Shown: positions 27,379-40,366 of the stretch, piece after piece | Layout of the letters: every line of letters begins with the position of its first letter | Position numbering within the stretch: position 1 is the first letter of the stretch | Assembly (NCBI GenBank): GCA_964057225.1 | Contig: OZ059898.1 | Coordinates: 20,623,267 to 20,687,266 of the forward strand | Direction of reading: 5' to 3' | DNA length: 64,000 bases | From: Auanema rhodensis | Lineage: Eukaryota; Nematoda; Chromadorea; Rhabditida; Rhabditidae | Program-made: the position numbers and the translations under genes | The notes under the pieces: model-generated | What the model was told of the DNA's origin: nothing | Database searches by the model: none | What the model saw: the letters and a program-made list of their open reading frames with translations, nothing else

Positions 27379-30300
27379 AATGCACTATACTACATTGAGA
27401 AACGCTTAATACAAAAATTAGTTATGATCGTTTGAAAAATGATGCATTAGTGTATGTTGAGTTTCCATGTACACTCAACATTGCTTCCAAAAACATTTTG
27501 ACAAAAATTTTTTTGAAAAATTTCAGAATAATTTAGCAAAAAGTAGATGTTTTTAGATTCCATTTTTCAAGGCAAAGACGATGGACAATGTTATTCAACG
27601 AAAAAATTAATTCTTCAGGGTGAAAATCGAGGATATAAGTGTGAACTTATATCAGTTGATATCTCGGTGCATTTTTAAGCTAGCGCAAATCTGATAACAC
27701 AGATCGGCGCAGCTTAAAAATCCGCATCGATTGCACTATACTACATTGAGAAACGCTTAATACAAAAATTAGTTATGATCCTTTGAAAAATGATGCATTA
27801 GTGTATGTTGAGTTTCCATGTACACTCAACAATGCTTCCAAAAACACTTTGACAAAAATTTTTTCGAAAAATTTCAAAATAATTTAGCAAAAAGTAGATG
27901 TTTTTAGATTCCTTTTTTCAAGGCAAAGACGATGGACAATGTTATTCAACGAAAAAATTATTCCTTCAGGGTGAAAATCGAGGATATAAGTGTGAACTTA
28001 TATCAGTTGATATCTCGGTGCATTTTTAAGCTAGCGCAAATCTGATAACACAGATCGATGCAGCTTAAAAATCCGCATCGAATGCACTATACTACATTGA
28101 GAAACGCTTAATACAAAAATTAGTTATGATCGTTTGAAAAATGATGCATTAGTGTATGTTGAGTTTCCATGTACACTCAACATTGCTTCCAAAAACATTT
28201 TGACAAAAATTTTTTCGAAAAATTTCAAAATAATTTAGCAAAAAGTAGATGTTTTTAAATTTCTTATTTCAAGACAAAGACGATGGACATTGTTATTCAA
28301 CGAAAAAATTAATTCTTCAGGGTGAAAATCGAGGATATAAGTGTGAACTTATATCAGTTGATATCTCGGTGCATTTTTAAGCTAGCGCAAATCTGATAAC
28401 ACAGATCGACGCAGCTTAAAAATCCGCATCGAATGCACTATACTACATTGAGAAACGCTTAATACAAAAATTAGTTATGATCGTTTGAAAAATGATGCAT
28501 TAGTGTATGTTGAGTTTCCATGTACACTCAACATTGCTTCCAAAAACATTTTGACAAAAATTTTTTCGAAAAATTTCAAAATAATTTAGCAAAAAGTAGA
28601 TGTTTTTAGATTCCTTTATTCAAGGCAAAGACGATGGACAATGTTATTCAACGAAAAAATTAATTCTTCAGGGTGAAAATCGAGGATATAAGTGTGAACT
28701 TATATCAGTTGATATCTCGGTGCATTTTTAAGCTAGCGCAAATCTGATAACACAGATCGACGCAGCTTAAAAATCCGCATCGAATGCACTATACTACATT
28801 GAGAAACGCTTAATACAAAAATTAGTTATGATCGTTTGAAAAATGATGCATTAGTGTATGTTGAGTTTCCATGTACACTCAACATTGCTTCCAAAAACAT
28901 TTTGACAAAAATTTTTTCGAAAAATTTCAAAATAATTTAGCAAAAAGTAGATGTTTTTAAATTTCTTATTTCAAGACAAAGACGATGGACATTGTTATTC
29001 AACGAAAAAATTAATTCTTCAGGGTGAAAATCGAGGATATAAGTGTGAACTTATATCAGTTGATATCTCGGTGCATTTTTAAGCTAGCGCAAATCTGATA
29101 ACACAGATCGACGCAGCTTAAAAATCCGCATCGAATGCACTATACTACATTGAGAAACGCTTAATACAAAAATTAGTTATGATCGTTTGAAAAATGATGC
29201 ATTAGTGTATGTTGAGTTTCCATGTACACTCAACATTGCTTCCAAAAACATTTTGACAAAAATTTTTTTGAAAAATTTCAGAATAATTTAGCAAAAAGTA
29301 GATGTTTTTAGATTCCATTTTTCAAGGCAAAGACGATGGACAATGTTATTCAACGAAAAAATTAATTCTTCAGGGTGAAAATCGAGGATATATGTGTGAA
29401 CTTATATCAGTTGATATCTCGGTGCATTTTTAAGCTAGCGCAAATCTGATAACACAGATCGGCGCAGCTTAAAAATCCGCATCGAATGCACTATACTACA
29501 TTGAGAAACGCTTAATACAAAAATTAGTTATGATCCTTTGAAAAATGATGCATTAGTGTATGTTGAGTTTCCATGTACACTCAACAATGCTTCCAAAAAC
29601 ACTTTGACAAAAATTTTTTCGAAAAATTTCAAAATAATTTAGCAAAAAGTAGATGTTTTTAGATTCCTTTTTTCAAGGCAAAGACGATGGACAATGTTAT
29701 TCAACGAAAAAATTATTCCTTCAGGGTGAAAATCGAGGATATAAGTGTGAACTTATATCAGTTGATATCTCGCTGCATTTTTAAGCTAGCGCAAATCTGA
29801 TAACACAGATCGACGCAGCTTAAAAATCCGCATCGAATGCACTATACTACATTGAGAAACGCTTAATACAAAAATTAGTTATGATCGTTTGAAAAATGAT
29901 GCATTAGTGTATGTTGAGTTTCCATGTACACTCAACATTGCTTCCAAAAACATTTTGACAAAAATTTTTTCGAAAAATTTCAAAATAATTTAGCAAAAAG
30001 TAGATGTTTTTAGATTCCTTTATTCAAGGCAAAGACGATGGACAATGTTATTCAACGAAAAAATTAATTCTTCAGGGTGAAAATCGAGGATATAAGTGTG
30101 AACTTATATCAGTTGATATCTCGGTGCATTTTTAAGCTAGCGCAAATCTGATAACACAGATCGACGCAGCTTAAAAATCCGCATCGAATGCACTATACTA
30201 CATTGAGAAAAGCTTAATACAAAAATTAGTTATGATCCCTTGAAAAATGATGCATTAGTGTATGTTGAGTTTCCATGTACACTCAACAATGCTTCCAAAA

Positions 30301-33300
30301 ACACTTTGACAAAAATTTTTTCGAAAAATTTCAAAATAATTTAGCAAAAAGTAGATGTTTTTAGATTCCTTTTTTCAAGGCAAAGACGATGGACAATGTT
30401 ATTCAACGAAAAAATTATTCCTTCAGGGTGAAAATCGAGGATATAAGTGTGAACTTATATCAGTTGATATCTCGGTGCATTTTTAAGCTAGCGCAAATCT
30501 GATAACACAGATCGACGCAGCTTAAAAATCCGCATCGAATGCACTATACTACATTGAGAAACGCTTAATACAAAAATTAGTTATGATCGTTTGAAAAATG
30601 ATGCATTAGTGTATGTTGAGTTTCCATGTACACTCAACATTGCTTCCAAAAACATTTTGACAAAAATTTTTTCGAAAAATTTCAAAATAATTTAGCAAAA
30701 AGTAGATGTTTTTAAATTTCTTATTTCAAGACAAAGACGATGGACATTGTTATTCAACGAAAAAATTAATTCTTCAGGGTGAAAATCGAGGATATAAGTG
30801 TGAACTTATATCAGTTGATATCTCGGTGCATTTTTAAGCTAGCGCAAATCTGATAACACAGATCGACGCAGCTTAAAAATCCGCATCGAATGCACTATAC
30901 TACATTGAGAAACGCTTAATACAAAAATTAGTTATGATCGTTTGAAAAATGATGCATTAGTGTATGTTGAGTTTCCATGTACACTCAACATTGCTTCCAA
31001 AAACATTTTGACAAAAATTTTTTCGAAAAATTTCAAAATAATTTAGCAAAAAGTAGATGTTTTTAAATTTCTTATTTCAAGACAAAGACGATGGACATTG
31101 TTATTCAACGAAAAAATTAATTCTTCAGGGTGAAAATCGAGGATATAAGTGTGAACTTATATCAGTTGATATCTCGGTGCATTTTTAAGCTAGCGCAAAT
31201 CTGATAACACAGATCGACGCAGCTCAAAAATCCGCATCGAATGCACTATACTACATTGAGAAACGCTTAATACAAAAATTAGTTATGATCGTTTGAAAAA
31301 TGATGCATTAGTGTATGTTGAGTTTCCATGTACACTCAACATTGCTTCCAAAAACATTTTGACAAAAATTTTTTCGAAAAATTTCAAAATAATTTAGCAA
31401 AAAGTAGATGTTTTTAAATTTCTTATTTCAAGACAAAGACGATGGACATTGTTATTCAACGAAAAAATTAATTCTTCAGGGTGAAAATCGAGGATATAAG
31501 TGTGAACTTATATCAGTTGATATCTCGGTGCATTTTTAAGCTAGCGCAAATCTGATAACACAGATCGACGCAGCTCAAAAATCCGCATCGAATGCACTAT
31601 ACTACATTGAGAAACGCTTAATACAAAAATTAGTTATGATCGTTTGAAAAATGATGCATTAGTGTATGTTGAGTTTCCATGTACACTCAACATTGCTTCC
31701 AAAAACATTTTGACAAAAATTTTTTTGAAAAATTTCAGAATAATTTAGCAAAAAGTAGATGTTTTTAGATTCCATTTTTCAAGGCAAAGACGATGGACAA
31801 TGTTATTCAACGAAAAAATTAATTCTTCAGGGTGAAAATCGAGGATATAAGTGTGAACTTATATCAGTTGATATCTCGGTGCATTTTTAAGCTCGCGCAA
31901 ATCTGATAACACAGATCGGCGCAGCTTAAAAATCCGCATCGAATGCACTATACTACATTGAGAAACGCTTAATACAAAAATTAGTTATGATCCTTTGAAA
32001 AATGATGCATTAGTGTATGTTGAGTTTCCATGTACACTCAACAATGCTTCCAAAAACACTTTGACAAAAATTTTTTCGAAAAATTTCAAAATAATTTAGC
32101 AAAAAGTAGATGTTTTTAGATTCCTTTTTTCAAGGCAAAGACGATGGACAATGTTATTCAACGAAAAAATTATTCCTTCAGGGTGAAAATCGAGGATATA
32201 AGTGTGAACTTATATCAGTTGATATCTCGCTGCATTTTTAAGCTAGCGCAAATCTGATAACACAGATCGACGCAGCTTAAAAATCCGCATCGAATGCACT
32301 ATACTACATTGAGAAACGCTTAATACAAAAATTAGTTATGATCGTTTGAAAAATGATGCATTAGTGTATGTTGAGTTTCCATGTACACTCAACATTGCTT
32401 CCAAAAACATTTTGACAAAAATTTTTTCGAAAAATTTCAAAATAATTTAGCAAAAAGTAGATGTTTTTAGATTCCTTTATTCAAGGCAAAGACGATGGAC
32501 AATGTTATTCAACGAAAAAATTAATTCTTCAGGGTGAAAATCGAGGATATAAGTGTGAACTTATATCAGTTGATATCTCGGTGCATTTTTAAGCTAGCGC
32601 AAATCTGATAACACAGATCGACGCAGCTTAAAAATCCGCATCGAATGCACTATACTACATTGAGAAAAGCTTAATACAAAAATTAGTTATGATCCCTTGA
32701 AAAATGATGCATTAGTGTATGTTGAGTTTCCATGTACACTCAACAATGCTTCCAAAAACACTTTGACAAAAATTTTTTCGAAAAATTTCAAAATAATTTA
32801 GCAAAAAGTAGATGTTTTTAGATTCCTTTTTTCAAGGCAAAGACGATGGACAATGTTATTCAACGAAAAAATTATTCCTTCAGGGTGAAAATCGAGGATA
32901 TAAGTGTGAACTTATATCAGTTGATATCTCGGTGCATTTTTAAGCTAGCGCAAATCTGATAACACAGATCGACGCAGCTTAAAAATCCGCATCGAATGCA
33001 CTATACTACATTGAGAAACGCTTAATACAAAAATTAGTTATGATCGTTTGAAAAATGATGCATTAGTGTATGTTGAGTTTCCATGTACACTCAACATTGC
33101 TTCCAAAAACATTTTGACAAAAATTTTTTCGAAAAATTTCAAAATAATTTAGCAAAAAGTAGATGTTTTTAAATTTTTTATTTCAAGACAAAGACGATGG
33201 ACATTGTTATTCAACGAAAAAATTAATTCTTCAGGGTGAAAATCGAGGATATAAGTGTGAACTTATATCAGTTGATATCTCGGTGCATTTTTAAGCTAGC

Positions 33301-34140
33301 GCAAATCTGATAACACAGATCGACGCAGCTTAAAAATCCGCATCGAATGCACTATACTACATTGAGAAACGCTTAATACAAAAATTAGTTATGATCGTTT
33401 GAAAAATGATGCATTAGTGTATGTTGAGTTTCCATGTACACTCAACATTGCTTCCAAAAACATTTTGACAAAAATTTTTTCGAAAAATTTCAAAATAATT
33501 TAGCAAAAAGTAGATGTTTTTAGATTCCTTTATTCAAGGCAAAGACGATGGACAATGTTATTCAACGAAAAAATTAATTCTTCAGGGTGAAAATCGAGGA
33601 TATAAGTGTGAACTTATATCAGTTGATATCTCGGTGCATTTTTAAGCTAGCGCAAATCTGATAACACAGATCGACGCAGCTTAAAAATCCGCATCGAATG
33701 CACTATACTACATTGAGAAACGCTTAATACAAAAATTAGTTATGATCCCTTGAAAAATGATGCATTAGTGTATGTTGAGTTTCCATGTACACTCAACATT
33801 GCTTCCAAAAACATTTTGACAAAAATTTTTTCGAAAAATTTCAAAATAATTTAGCAAAAAGTAGATGTTTTTAGATTCCTTTATTCAAGGCAAAGACGAT
33901 GAACAATGTTATTCAACGAAAAAATTAATTCTTCAGGGTGAAAATCGAGGATATAAGTGTGAACTTATATCAGTTGATATCTCGGTGCATTTTTAAGCTA
34001 GCGCAAATCTGATAACACAGATCGACGCAGCTTAAAAATCCGCATCGAATGCACTATACTACATTGAGAAACGCTTAATACAAAAATTAGTTATGATCGT
34101 TTGAAAAATGATGCATTAGTGTATGTTGAGTTTCCATGTA

Positions 34141-36420
34141 GTTTTTAGACTAATATGGACATGGGGAATCTAATTTTGAAAACCGCATCTCTTTATCTTT
34201 CACGTGAAGCGAGTTACATACCAAGTGCACATCACGTGTACATTTAATTAGCATAAATTAAAGTTCACGTAAATTTCAAAGTCATGGTTACCATGAACCA
34301 ATATCAATAAAAATTTGTTTTTAAACTAATATGGACATGGGGAATCCAATTTCGAAAACCGCATCTCTTTATCTTTCACGTGAAGCGAGTTACATACCAA
34401 GTGCACATCACGTGTACATTTAATTAGCATAAATTAAAGTTCACGTAAATTTCAAAGTCATGGTTACCATGAACCAATATCAATAAAAATTTGTTTTTAG
34501 ACTAATATGGACATGGGGAATCTAATTTCGAAAACCGCATCTCTTTATCTTTCACGTGAAGCGAGTTACATACCAAGTGCACAACACGTGTACATTTAAT
34601 TAGCATAAATTAAAGTTCACGTAAATTTCAAAGTCATGGTTACCATGAACCAATAACAATAAAAATTTGTTTTTAAACTAATATGGACATGGGGAATCCA
34701 ATTTCGAAAACCGCATCTCTTTATCTTTCACGTGAAGCGAGTTACCTACCAAGTGCACATCACGTGTACATTTAATTAGCATAAATTAAAGTTCACGTAA
34801 ATTTCAAAGTCATGGTTACCATGAACCAATATCAATAAAAATTTGTTTTTAGACTAATATGGACATGAGGAATCTAATTTTGAAAACCGCATCTCTTTAT
34901 CTTTCACGTGAAGCGAGTTACATACCAAGTGCACATCACGTGTACATTTAATTAGCATAAATTAAAGTTCACGTAAATTTCAAAGTCATGGTTACCATGA
35001 ACCAATATCAATAAAAATTTGTTTTTAAACTAATATGGACATGGGGAATCTAATTTCGAAAACCGCATCTCTTTATCTTTCACGTGAAGCGAGTTACATA
35101 CCAAGTGCACATCACGTGTACATTTAATTAGCATAAATTAAAGTTCACGTAAATTTCAAAGTCATGGTTACCATGAACCAATATCAATAAAAATTTGTTT
35201 TTAGACTAATATGGACATGGGGAATCTAATTTCAAAAACCGCATCTCTTTATCTTTCACGTGAAGCGAGTTACATACCAAGTGCACATCACGTGTACATT
35301 TAATTAGCATAAATTAAAGTTCACGTAAATTTCAAAGTCATGGTTACCATGAACCAATATCAATAAAAATTTGTTTTTAGACTAATATGGACATGGGGAA
35401 TCTAATTTTGAAAACCGCATCTCTTTATCTTTCACGTGAAGCGAGTTACATACCAAGTGCACATCACGTGTACATTTAATTAGCATAAATTAAAGTTCAC
35501 GTAAATTTCAAAGTCATGGTTACCATGAACCAATATCAATAAAAATTTGTTTTTAGACTAATATGGACATGGGGAATCTAATTTCGAAAACCGCATCTCT
35601 TTATCTTTCACGTGAAGCGAGTTACATACCAAGTGCACATCACGTGTACATTTAATTAGCATAAATTAAAGTTCACGTAAATTTCAAAGTCATGGTTACC
35701 ATGAACCAATATCAATAAAAATTTGTTTTTAGACTAATATGGACATGGGGAATCTAATTTCAAAAACCGCATCTCTTTATCTTTCACGTGAAGCGAGTTA
35801 CATACCAAGTGCACATCACGTGTACATTTAATTAGCATAAATTAAAGTTCACGTAAATTTCAAAGTCATGGTTACCATGAACCAATATCAATAAAAATTT
35901 GTTTTTAGACTAATATGGACATGGGGAATCTAATTTTGAAAACCGCATCTCTTTATCTTTCACGTGAAGCGAGTTACATACCAAGTGCACATCACGTGTA
36001 CATTTAATTAGCATAAATTAAAGTTCACGTAAATTTCAAAGTCATGGTTACCATGAACCAATATCAATAAAAATTTGTTTTTAGACTAATATGGACATGG
36101 GGAATCTAACTTTGAAAACCGCATCTCTTTATCTTTCACGTGAAGCGAGTTACATACCAAGTGCACATCACGTGTACATTTAATTAGCATAAATTAAAGT
36201 TCACGTAAATTTCAAAGTCATGGTTACCATAAACCAATATCAATAAAAATTTGTTTTTAGACTAATATGGACATGGGGAATCTAATTTTGAAAACCGCAT
36301 CTCTTTATCTTTCACGTGAAGCGAGTTACATACCAAGTGCACATCACGTGTACATTTAATTAGCATAAATTAAAGTTCACGTAAATTTCAAAGTCATGGT
36401 TACCATGCACCAATATCAAC
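34141..36420 (+). repeat. Satellite B array, 176-bp monomer, forward block (about 13 copies)
   Basis: Monomer starts (GTTTTTAGACTAATATGG) are at 34141, 34317, 34493 and every 176 bp to 36253. The last copy is cut at about 36420. Each monomer holds TTCACGTGAA, a second CACGTG, TTTAATT-6 nt-AATTAAA (7-bp dyad) and TCATGGT-T-ACCATGA (7-bp dyad). Copies differ at a few sites, such as GAATCTAATTTTG versus TTTCG and TTTAGAC versus TTTAAAC. I see no convincing homology to satellite A beyond a shared 10-mer, TGTTTTTAGA. Confidence 0.97.
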
Positions 36421-36430
36421 AAAATTAGAT
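36411..36430. other. Inversion junction within satellite B
   Basis: The forward monomer stops after CAATATCAA (about 36419) and continues as CAAAATTAGATTCCCC, which is the complementary strand of the same satellite. Both partners carry TCAA at the join, so there is 2-4 bp of microhomology. Everything to the right stays inverted. Confidence 0.95.
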
Positions 36431-39400
36431 TCCCCATGTCCATATTAGTCTAAAAACAAATTTTTATTGATATTGGTTCATGGTAACCATGACTTTGAAA
36501 TTTACGTGAACTTTAATTTATGCTAATTAAATGTACACGTGATCTGCACTTGTTATGTAACTCGCTTCGCGTGAAAGATAAAGAGATGCGGTTTTCAAAA
36601 TTAGATTTCCCATGTCCATATTAGTCTAAAAACAAATTTTTATTGATATTGGTTCATGGTAACCATGACTTTGAAATTTACGTGAACTTTAATTTATGCT
36701 AATTAAATGTACACGTGATGTGCACTTGGTATGTAACTCGCTTCACGTGAAAGATAAAGAGATGCGGTTTTCAAAATTAGATTCTCCATGTCCATATTAG
36801 TCTAAAAACAAATTTTTATTGATATTGGTTCATGGTAACCATGACTTTGAAATTTACGTGAACTTTAATTTATGCTAATTAAATGTACACGTGATGTGCA
36901 CTTGGTATGTAACTCGCTTCACGTGAGAGATAAAGAGATGCGGTTTTCAAAATTAGATTCCCCATGTCCATATTAGTCTAAAAACAAATTTTTATTGATA
37001 TTGGTTCATGGTAACCATGACTTTGAAATTTACGTGAACTTTAATTTATGCTAATTAAATGTACACGTGATGTGCACTTGGTATGTAACTCGCTTCACGT
37101 GAAAGATAAAGAGATGCGGTTTTCAAAATTAGATTCCCCATGTCCATATTAGTCTAAAAACAAATTTTCATTGATATTGGTTCATGGTAACCATGACTTT
37201 GAAATTTACGTGAACTTTAATTTATGCTAATTAAATGTACACGTGATGTGCACTTGGTATGTAACTCGCTTCACGTGAAAGATAAAGAGATGCGGTTTTC
37301 AAAATTAGATTCCCCATGTCCATATTAGTCTAAAAACAAATTTTTATTGATATTGGTGCATGGTAACCATGACTTTGAAATTTACGTGAACTTTAATTTA
37401 TGCTAATTAAATGTACACGTGATGTGCACTTGGTATGTAACTCGCTTCACGTGAAAGATAAAGAGATGCGGTTTTTAAAATTAGATTCCCCATGTCCATA
37501 TTAGTCTAAAAACAAATTTTTATTGATATTGGTTCATGGTAACCATGACTTTGAAATTTACGTGAACTTTAATTTATGCTAATTAAATGTACACGTGATG
37601 TGCACTTGGTATGTAACTCGCTTCACGTGAAAGATAAAGAGATGCGGTTTTCAAAATTAGATTCCCCATGTCCATATTAGTCTAAAAACAAATTTTTATT
37701 GATATTGGTTCATTGTAACCATGACTTTGAAATTTACGTGAACTTTAATTTATGCTAATTAAATGTACACGTGATGTGCACTTGGTATGTAACTCGCTTC
37801 ACGTGAAAGATAAAGAGATGCGGTTTTCAAAATTAGATTCCCCATGTCCATATTAGTCTAAAAACAAATTTTTATTGATATTGGTTCATGGTAACCATGA
37901 CTTTGAAATTTACGTGAACTTTAATTTATGCTAATTAAATGTACACGTGATGTGCACTTGGTATGTAACTCGCTTCACGTGAAAGATAAAGAGATGCGGT
38001 TTTCAAAATTAGATTCCCCATGTCCATATTAGTCTAAAAACAAATTTTTATTGATATTGGTTCATTGTAACCATGACTTTGAAATTTACGTGAACTTTAA
38101 TTTATGCTAATTAAATGTACACGTGATGTGCACTTGGTATGTAACTCGCTTCACGTGAAAGATAAAGAGATGCGGTTTTCAAAATTAGATTCCCCATGTC
38201 CATATTAGTCTAAAAACAAATTTTTATTGATATTGGTGCATGGTAACCATGACTTTGAAATTTACGTGAACTTTAATTTATGCTAATTAAATGTACACGT
38301 GATGTGCACTTGGTATGTAACTCGCTTCACGTGAAAGATAAAGAGATGCGGTTTTTAAAATTAGATTCCCCATGTCCATATTAGTCTAAAAACAAATTTT
38401 TATTGATATTGGTTCATGGTAACCATGACTTTGAAATTTACGTGAACTTTAATTTATGCTAATTAAATGTACACGTGATGTGCACTTGGTATGTAACTCG
38501 CTTCACGTGAAAGATAAAGAGATGCGGTTTTCAAAATTAGATTCCCCATGTCCATATTAGTCTAAAAACAAATTTTTATTGATATTGGTTCATTGTAACC
38601 ATGACTTTGAAATTTACGTGAACTTTAATTTATGCTAATTAAATGTACACGTGATGTGCACTTGGTATGTAACTCGCTTCACGTGAAAGATAAAGAGATG
38701 CGGTTTTCAAAATTAGATTCCCCATGTCCATATTAGTCTAAAAACAAGTTTTTATTGATATTGGTTCATGGTAACCATGACTTTGAAATTTACGTGAACT
38801 TTAATTTATGCTAATTAAATGTACACGTGATGTGCACTTGGTATGTAACTCGCTTCACGTGAAAGATAAAGAGATGCGGTTTTCAAAATTAGATTCCCCA
38901 TGTCCATATTAGTCTAAAAACAAATTTTTATTGATATTGGTTCATGGTAACCATGACTTTGAAATTTACGTGAACTTTAATTTATGCTAATTAAATGTAC
39001 ACGTGATGTGCACTTGGTATGTAACTCGCTTCACGTGAAAGATAAAGAGATGCGGTTTTAAAAATTAGATTCCCCATGTCCATATTAGTCTAAAAACAAA
39101 TTTTTATTGATATTGGTTCATGGTAACCATGACTTTGAAATTTACGTGAACTTTAATTTATGCTAATTAAATGTACACGTGATGTGCACTTGGTATGTAA
39201 CTCGCTTCACGTGAAAGATAAAGAGATGCGGTTTTCAAAATTAGATTCCCCATGTCCATATTAGTCTAAAAACAAATTTTTATTGATATTGGTTCATGGT
39301 AACCATGACTTTGAAATTTACGTGAACTTTAATTTATGCTAATTAAATGTACACGTGATGTGCACTTGGTATGTAACTCGCTTCACGTGAAAGATAAAGA

Positions 39401-39474
39401 GATGCGGTTTTAAAAATTAGATTCCCCATGTCCATATTAGTCTAAAAACAAATTTTTATTGATATTGGTTCATG
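36421..39474 (-). repeat. Satellite B array, inverted block 1 (about 17 copies)
   Basis: The same 176-bp monomer on the minus strand, with the marker TTAGATTCCCC at 36425 and every 176 bp to 39417. Inner duplications exist: CATTGTAACC at 37714, 38066 and 38594 and TTTTTAAAATTAG near 37470 and 38350 indicate an 880-bp (5-mer) unit. The block is interrupted by the LTR element, whose left target-duplication copy is the last 5 bp. Confidence 0.97.
39470..39474. repeat. Target site duplication, left copy (TCATG)
   Basis: TCATG directly precedes the LTR TGTTTTGACT and is matched by TCATG right after the other LTR end. The uninterrupted satellite reads GGTTCATGGTAACC here. Five bp is usual for BEL/Pao integrases. 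Confidence 0.92.
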
Positions 39475-39579
39475 TGTTTTGACTGGAGTCCTTTGAAGTA
39501 GGAGAGCGTAAAACAGGCATGGGTGGTTCAGTGGATTTGAAGTGTAGAGAACGAGAACGCTAGGTTACTTGGACAACGA

Positions 39580-39585
39580 TTTATT
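39580..39585 (-). terminator. Poly(A) signal in 3' LTR
   Basis: AATAAA on the minus strand, 105 bp before the LTR end and downstream of the TATA-like box, as needed for a signal in R/U5. The same hexamer is at 45594-45599 in the 5' LTR and, inverted, at 45039-45044. Confidence 0.6.
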
Positions 39586-39742
39586 CAGAGAGAACTGGTA
39601 AAGACAACAGTGACAAAAAATAGAAAAATAGATGAACACAATACGAAGCAAGAATACAAAGTAATATGGAGCAGCAGCAACAGCAGAACGACGCTTGGAG
39701 CGGTCGTTGGATCAAGAGGTGAAGAATGGGAAAAGCTGCGAG

Positions 39743-39750
39743 CTTATATA
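39743..39750 (-). promoter_or_regulatory. TATA-like box in 3' LTR
   Basis: TATATAAG on the minus strand, about 160 bp upstream of the AATAAA in element sense. The copy in the promoter-active 5' LTR is at 45757-45764. Transcription would then start some 25-35 bp further left. This is inferred from motif and spacing. Confidence 0.5.
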
Positions 39751-40333
39751 CGAATTCTACCGGGCGATATACAATACATATTAATGATGGCATGAAGAAA
39801 TAGAGAAATAATTTACAACAAGAATACGAAATAATATATAATAAATGAAATATAAAATAATCTAGGAATAATAGATACGTGGGCTGAATATTAGAATAGA
39901 ATAGAATATAGAGAGAATACAGCATTTTGCCACAGATTGAATGTGCCTTCTGCTGTAAGTTGTGGGGGCAGGCCAAGTGTAGATGAGTCATGTCTTATCC
40001 TGTGCGGCATCTCCCAGATTTTGCAGGATGCGCGAGTGGGCGAATGAGTCATGAGCCATTTAGACCTCGATTGCAACTTACAAGATTATTGATTAAGCTA
40101 AACGAATTCTTAAGATTAAAATAGACTATAGGCAATAAGAGAACAAGATTAACATAAAAGGTTAAGATGGATAGATGTGTTTAAGAGACAATAATGAAGG
40201 AACATCTGGTGAGTAATCGGATAAACTTGCATGTGTGTGTGCGGCACGTATGAGTCATAGGTGAATAAAATAGTGGGAATAAAGTGCATCGTTGTCCAAA
40301 AAGAGTATGGGAAAGATGGAGTGCGTTCGCACA

Positions 40334-40344
40334 CTCCCGCCGCC
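40334..40344 (-). promoter_or_regulatory. Possible polypurine tract next to the 3' LTR
   Basis: In element sense GGCGGCGGGAG ends exactly where the 3' LTR TGTGCG begins. It is G-rich but interrupted by C, so it is a weak match to a plus-strand primer tract. Position is the main support. Confidence 0.35.
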
Positions 40345-40366
40345 GAATATGCTATAATAGCATTGT

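Larger units (their letters stand above)
1..34140 (+). repeat. Satellite A array, 351-bp monomer, 97.3 copies
   Basis: A head-to-tail tandem array. Taking the monomer start as the AATGCACTATACTAC motif, starts fall at 1, 352, 703, 1054, 1405, 1756, 2107 and so on, through 8074, 10180, 15094 and 24571 to 34048, which is exactly 97 x 351 + 1. Differences between monomers are substitutions only; every start I checked is in phase. Recurring variable sites include ATCG/ATCC-TTTG and CCCTTG near +50, CATTG/CAATG near +102, TTTTTCG/TTTTTTG near +135, the block near +177 (CCATTTTTC, CCTTTATTC, CCTTTTTTC or AAATTTCTTATTTC), ATTATTCC/ATTAATTC near +230 and ATCGACG/ATCGGCG near +330. No ORF of note lies here. 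The monomer is AT-rich and close to two nucleosome repeats long. I do not recognise it as a named satellite. Confidence 0.98.
39475..40333 (-). repeat. 3' LTR of the BEL/Pao-like element
   Basis: 859 bp, identical to 45489-46347 except T at 40045 versus G at 46059 on the plus strand. In element sense it begins TGTGCGAACG and ends GTCAAAACA. It holds a TATA-like box and an AATAAA, so U3-R-U5 order is as expected. The 136-residue open frame inside is low-complexity and hydrophobic, and I do not regard it as a gene. Confidence 0.95.

Noticed and set aside
1..34140. CRISPR-like or rDNA-spacer array
   Set aside because: Repeats are contiguous without spacers, and no rRNA, tRNA or Cas coding is present.
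39581..39991. 136-codon minus-strand ORF in each LTR (also 45595-46005)
   Set aside because: Low-complexity hydrophobic, Leu/Phe/Tyr/Cys-rich product in AT-rich LTR sequence containing the TATA-like box; better explained as chance.
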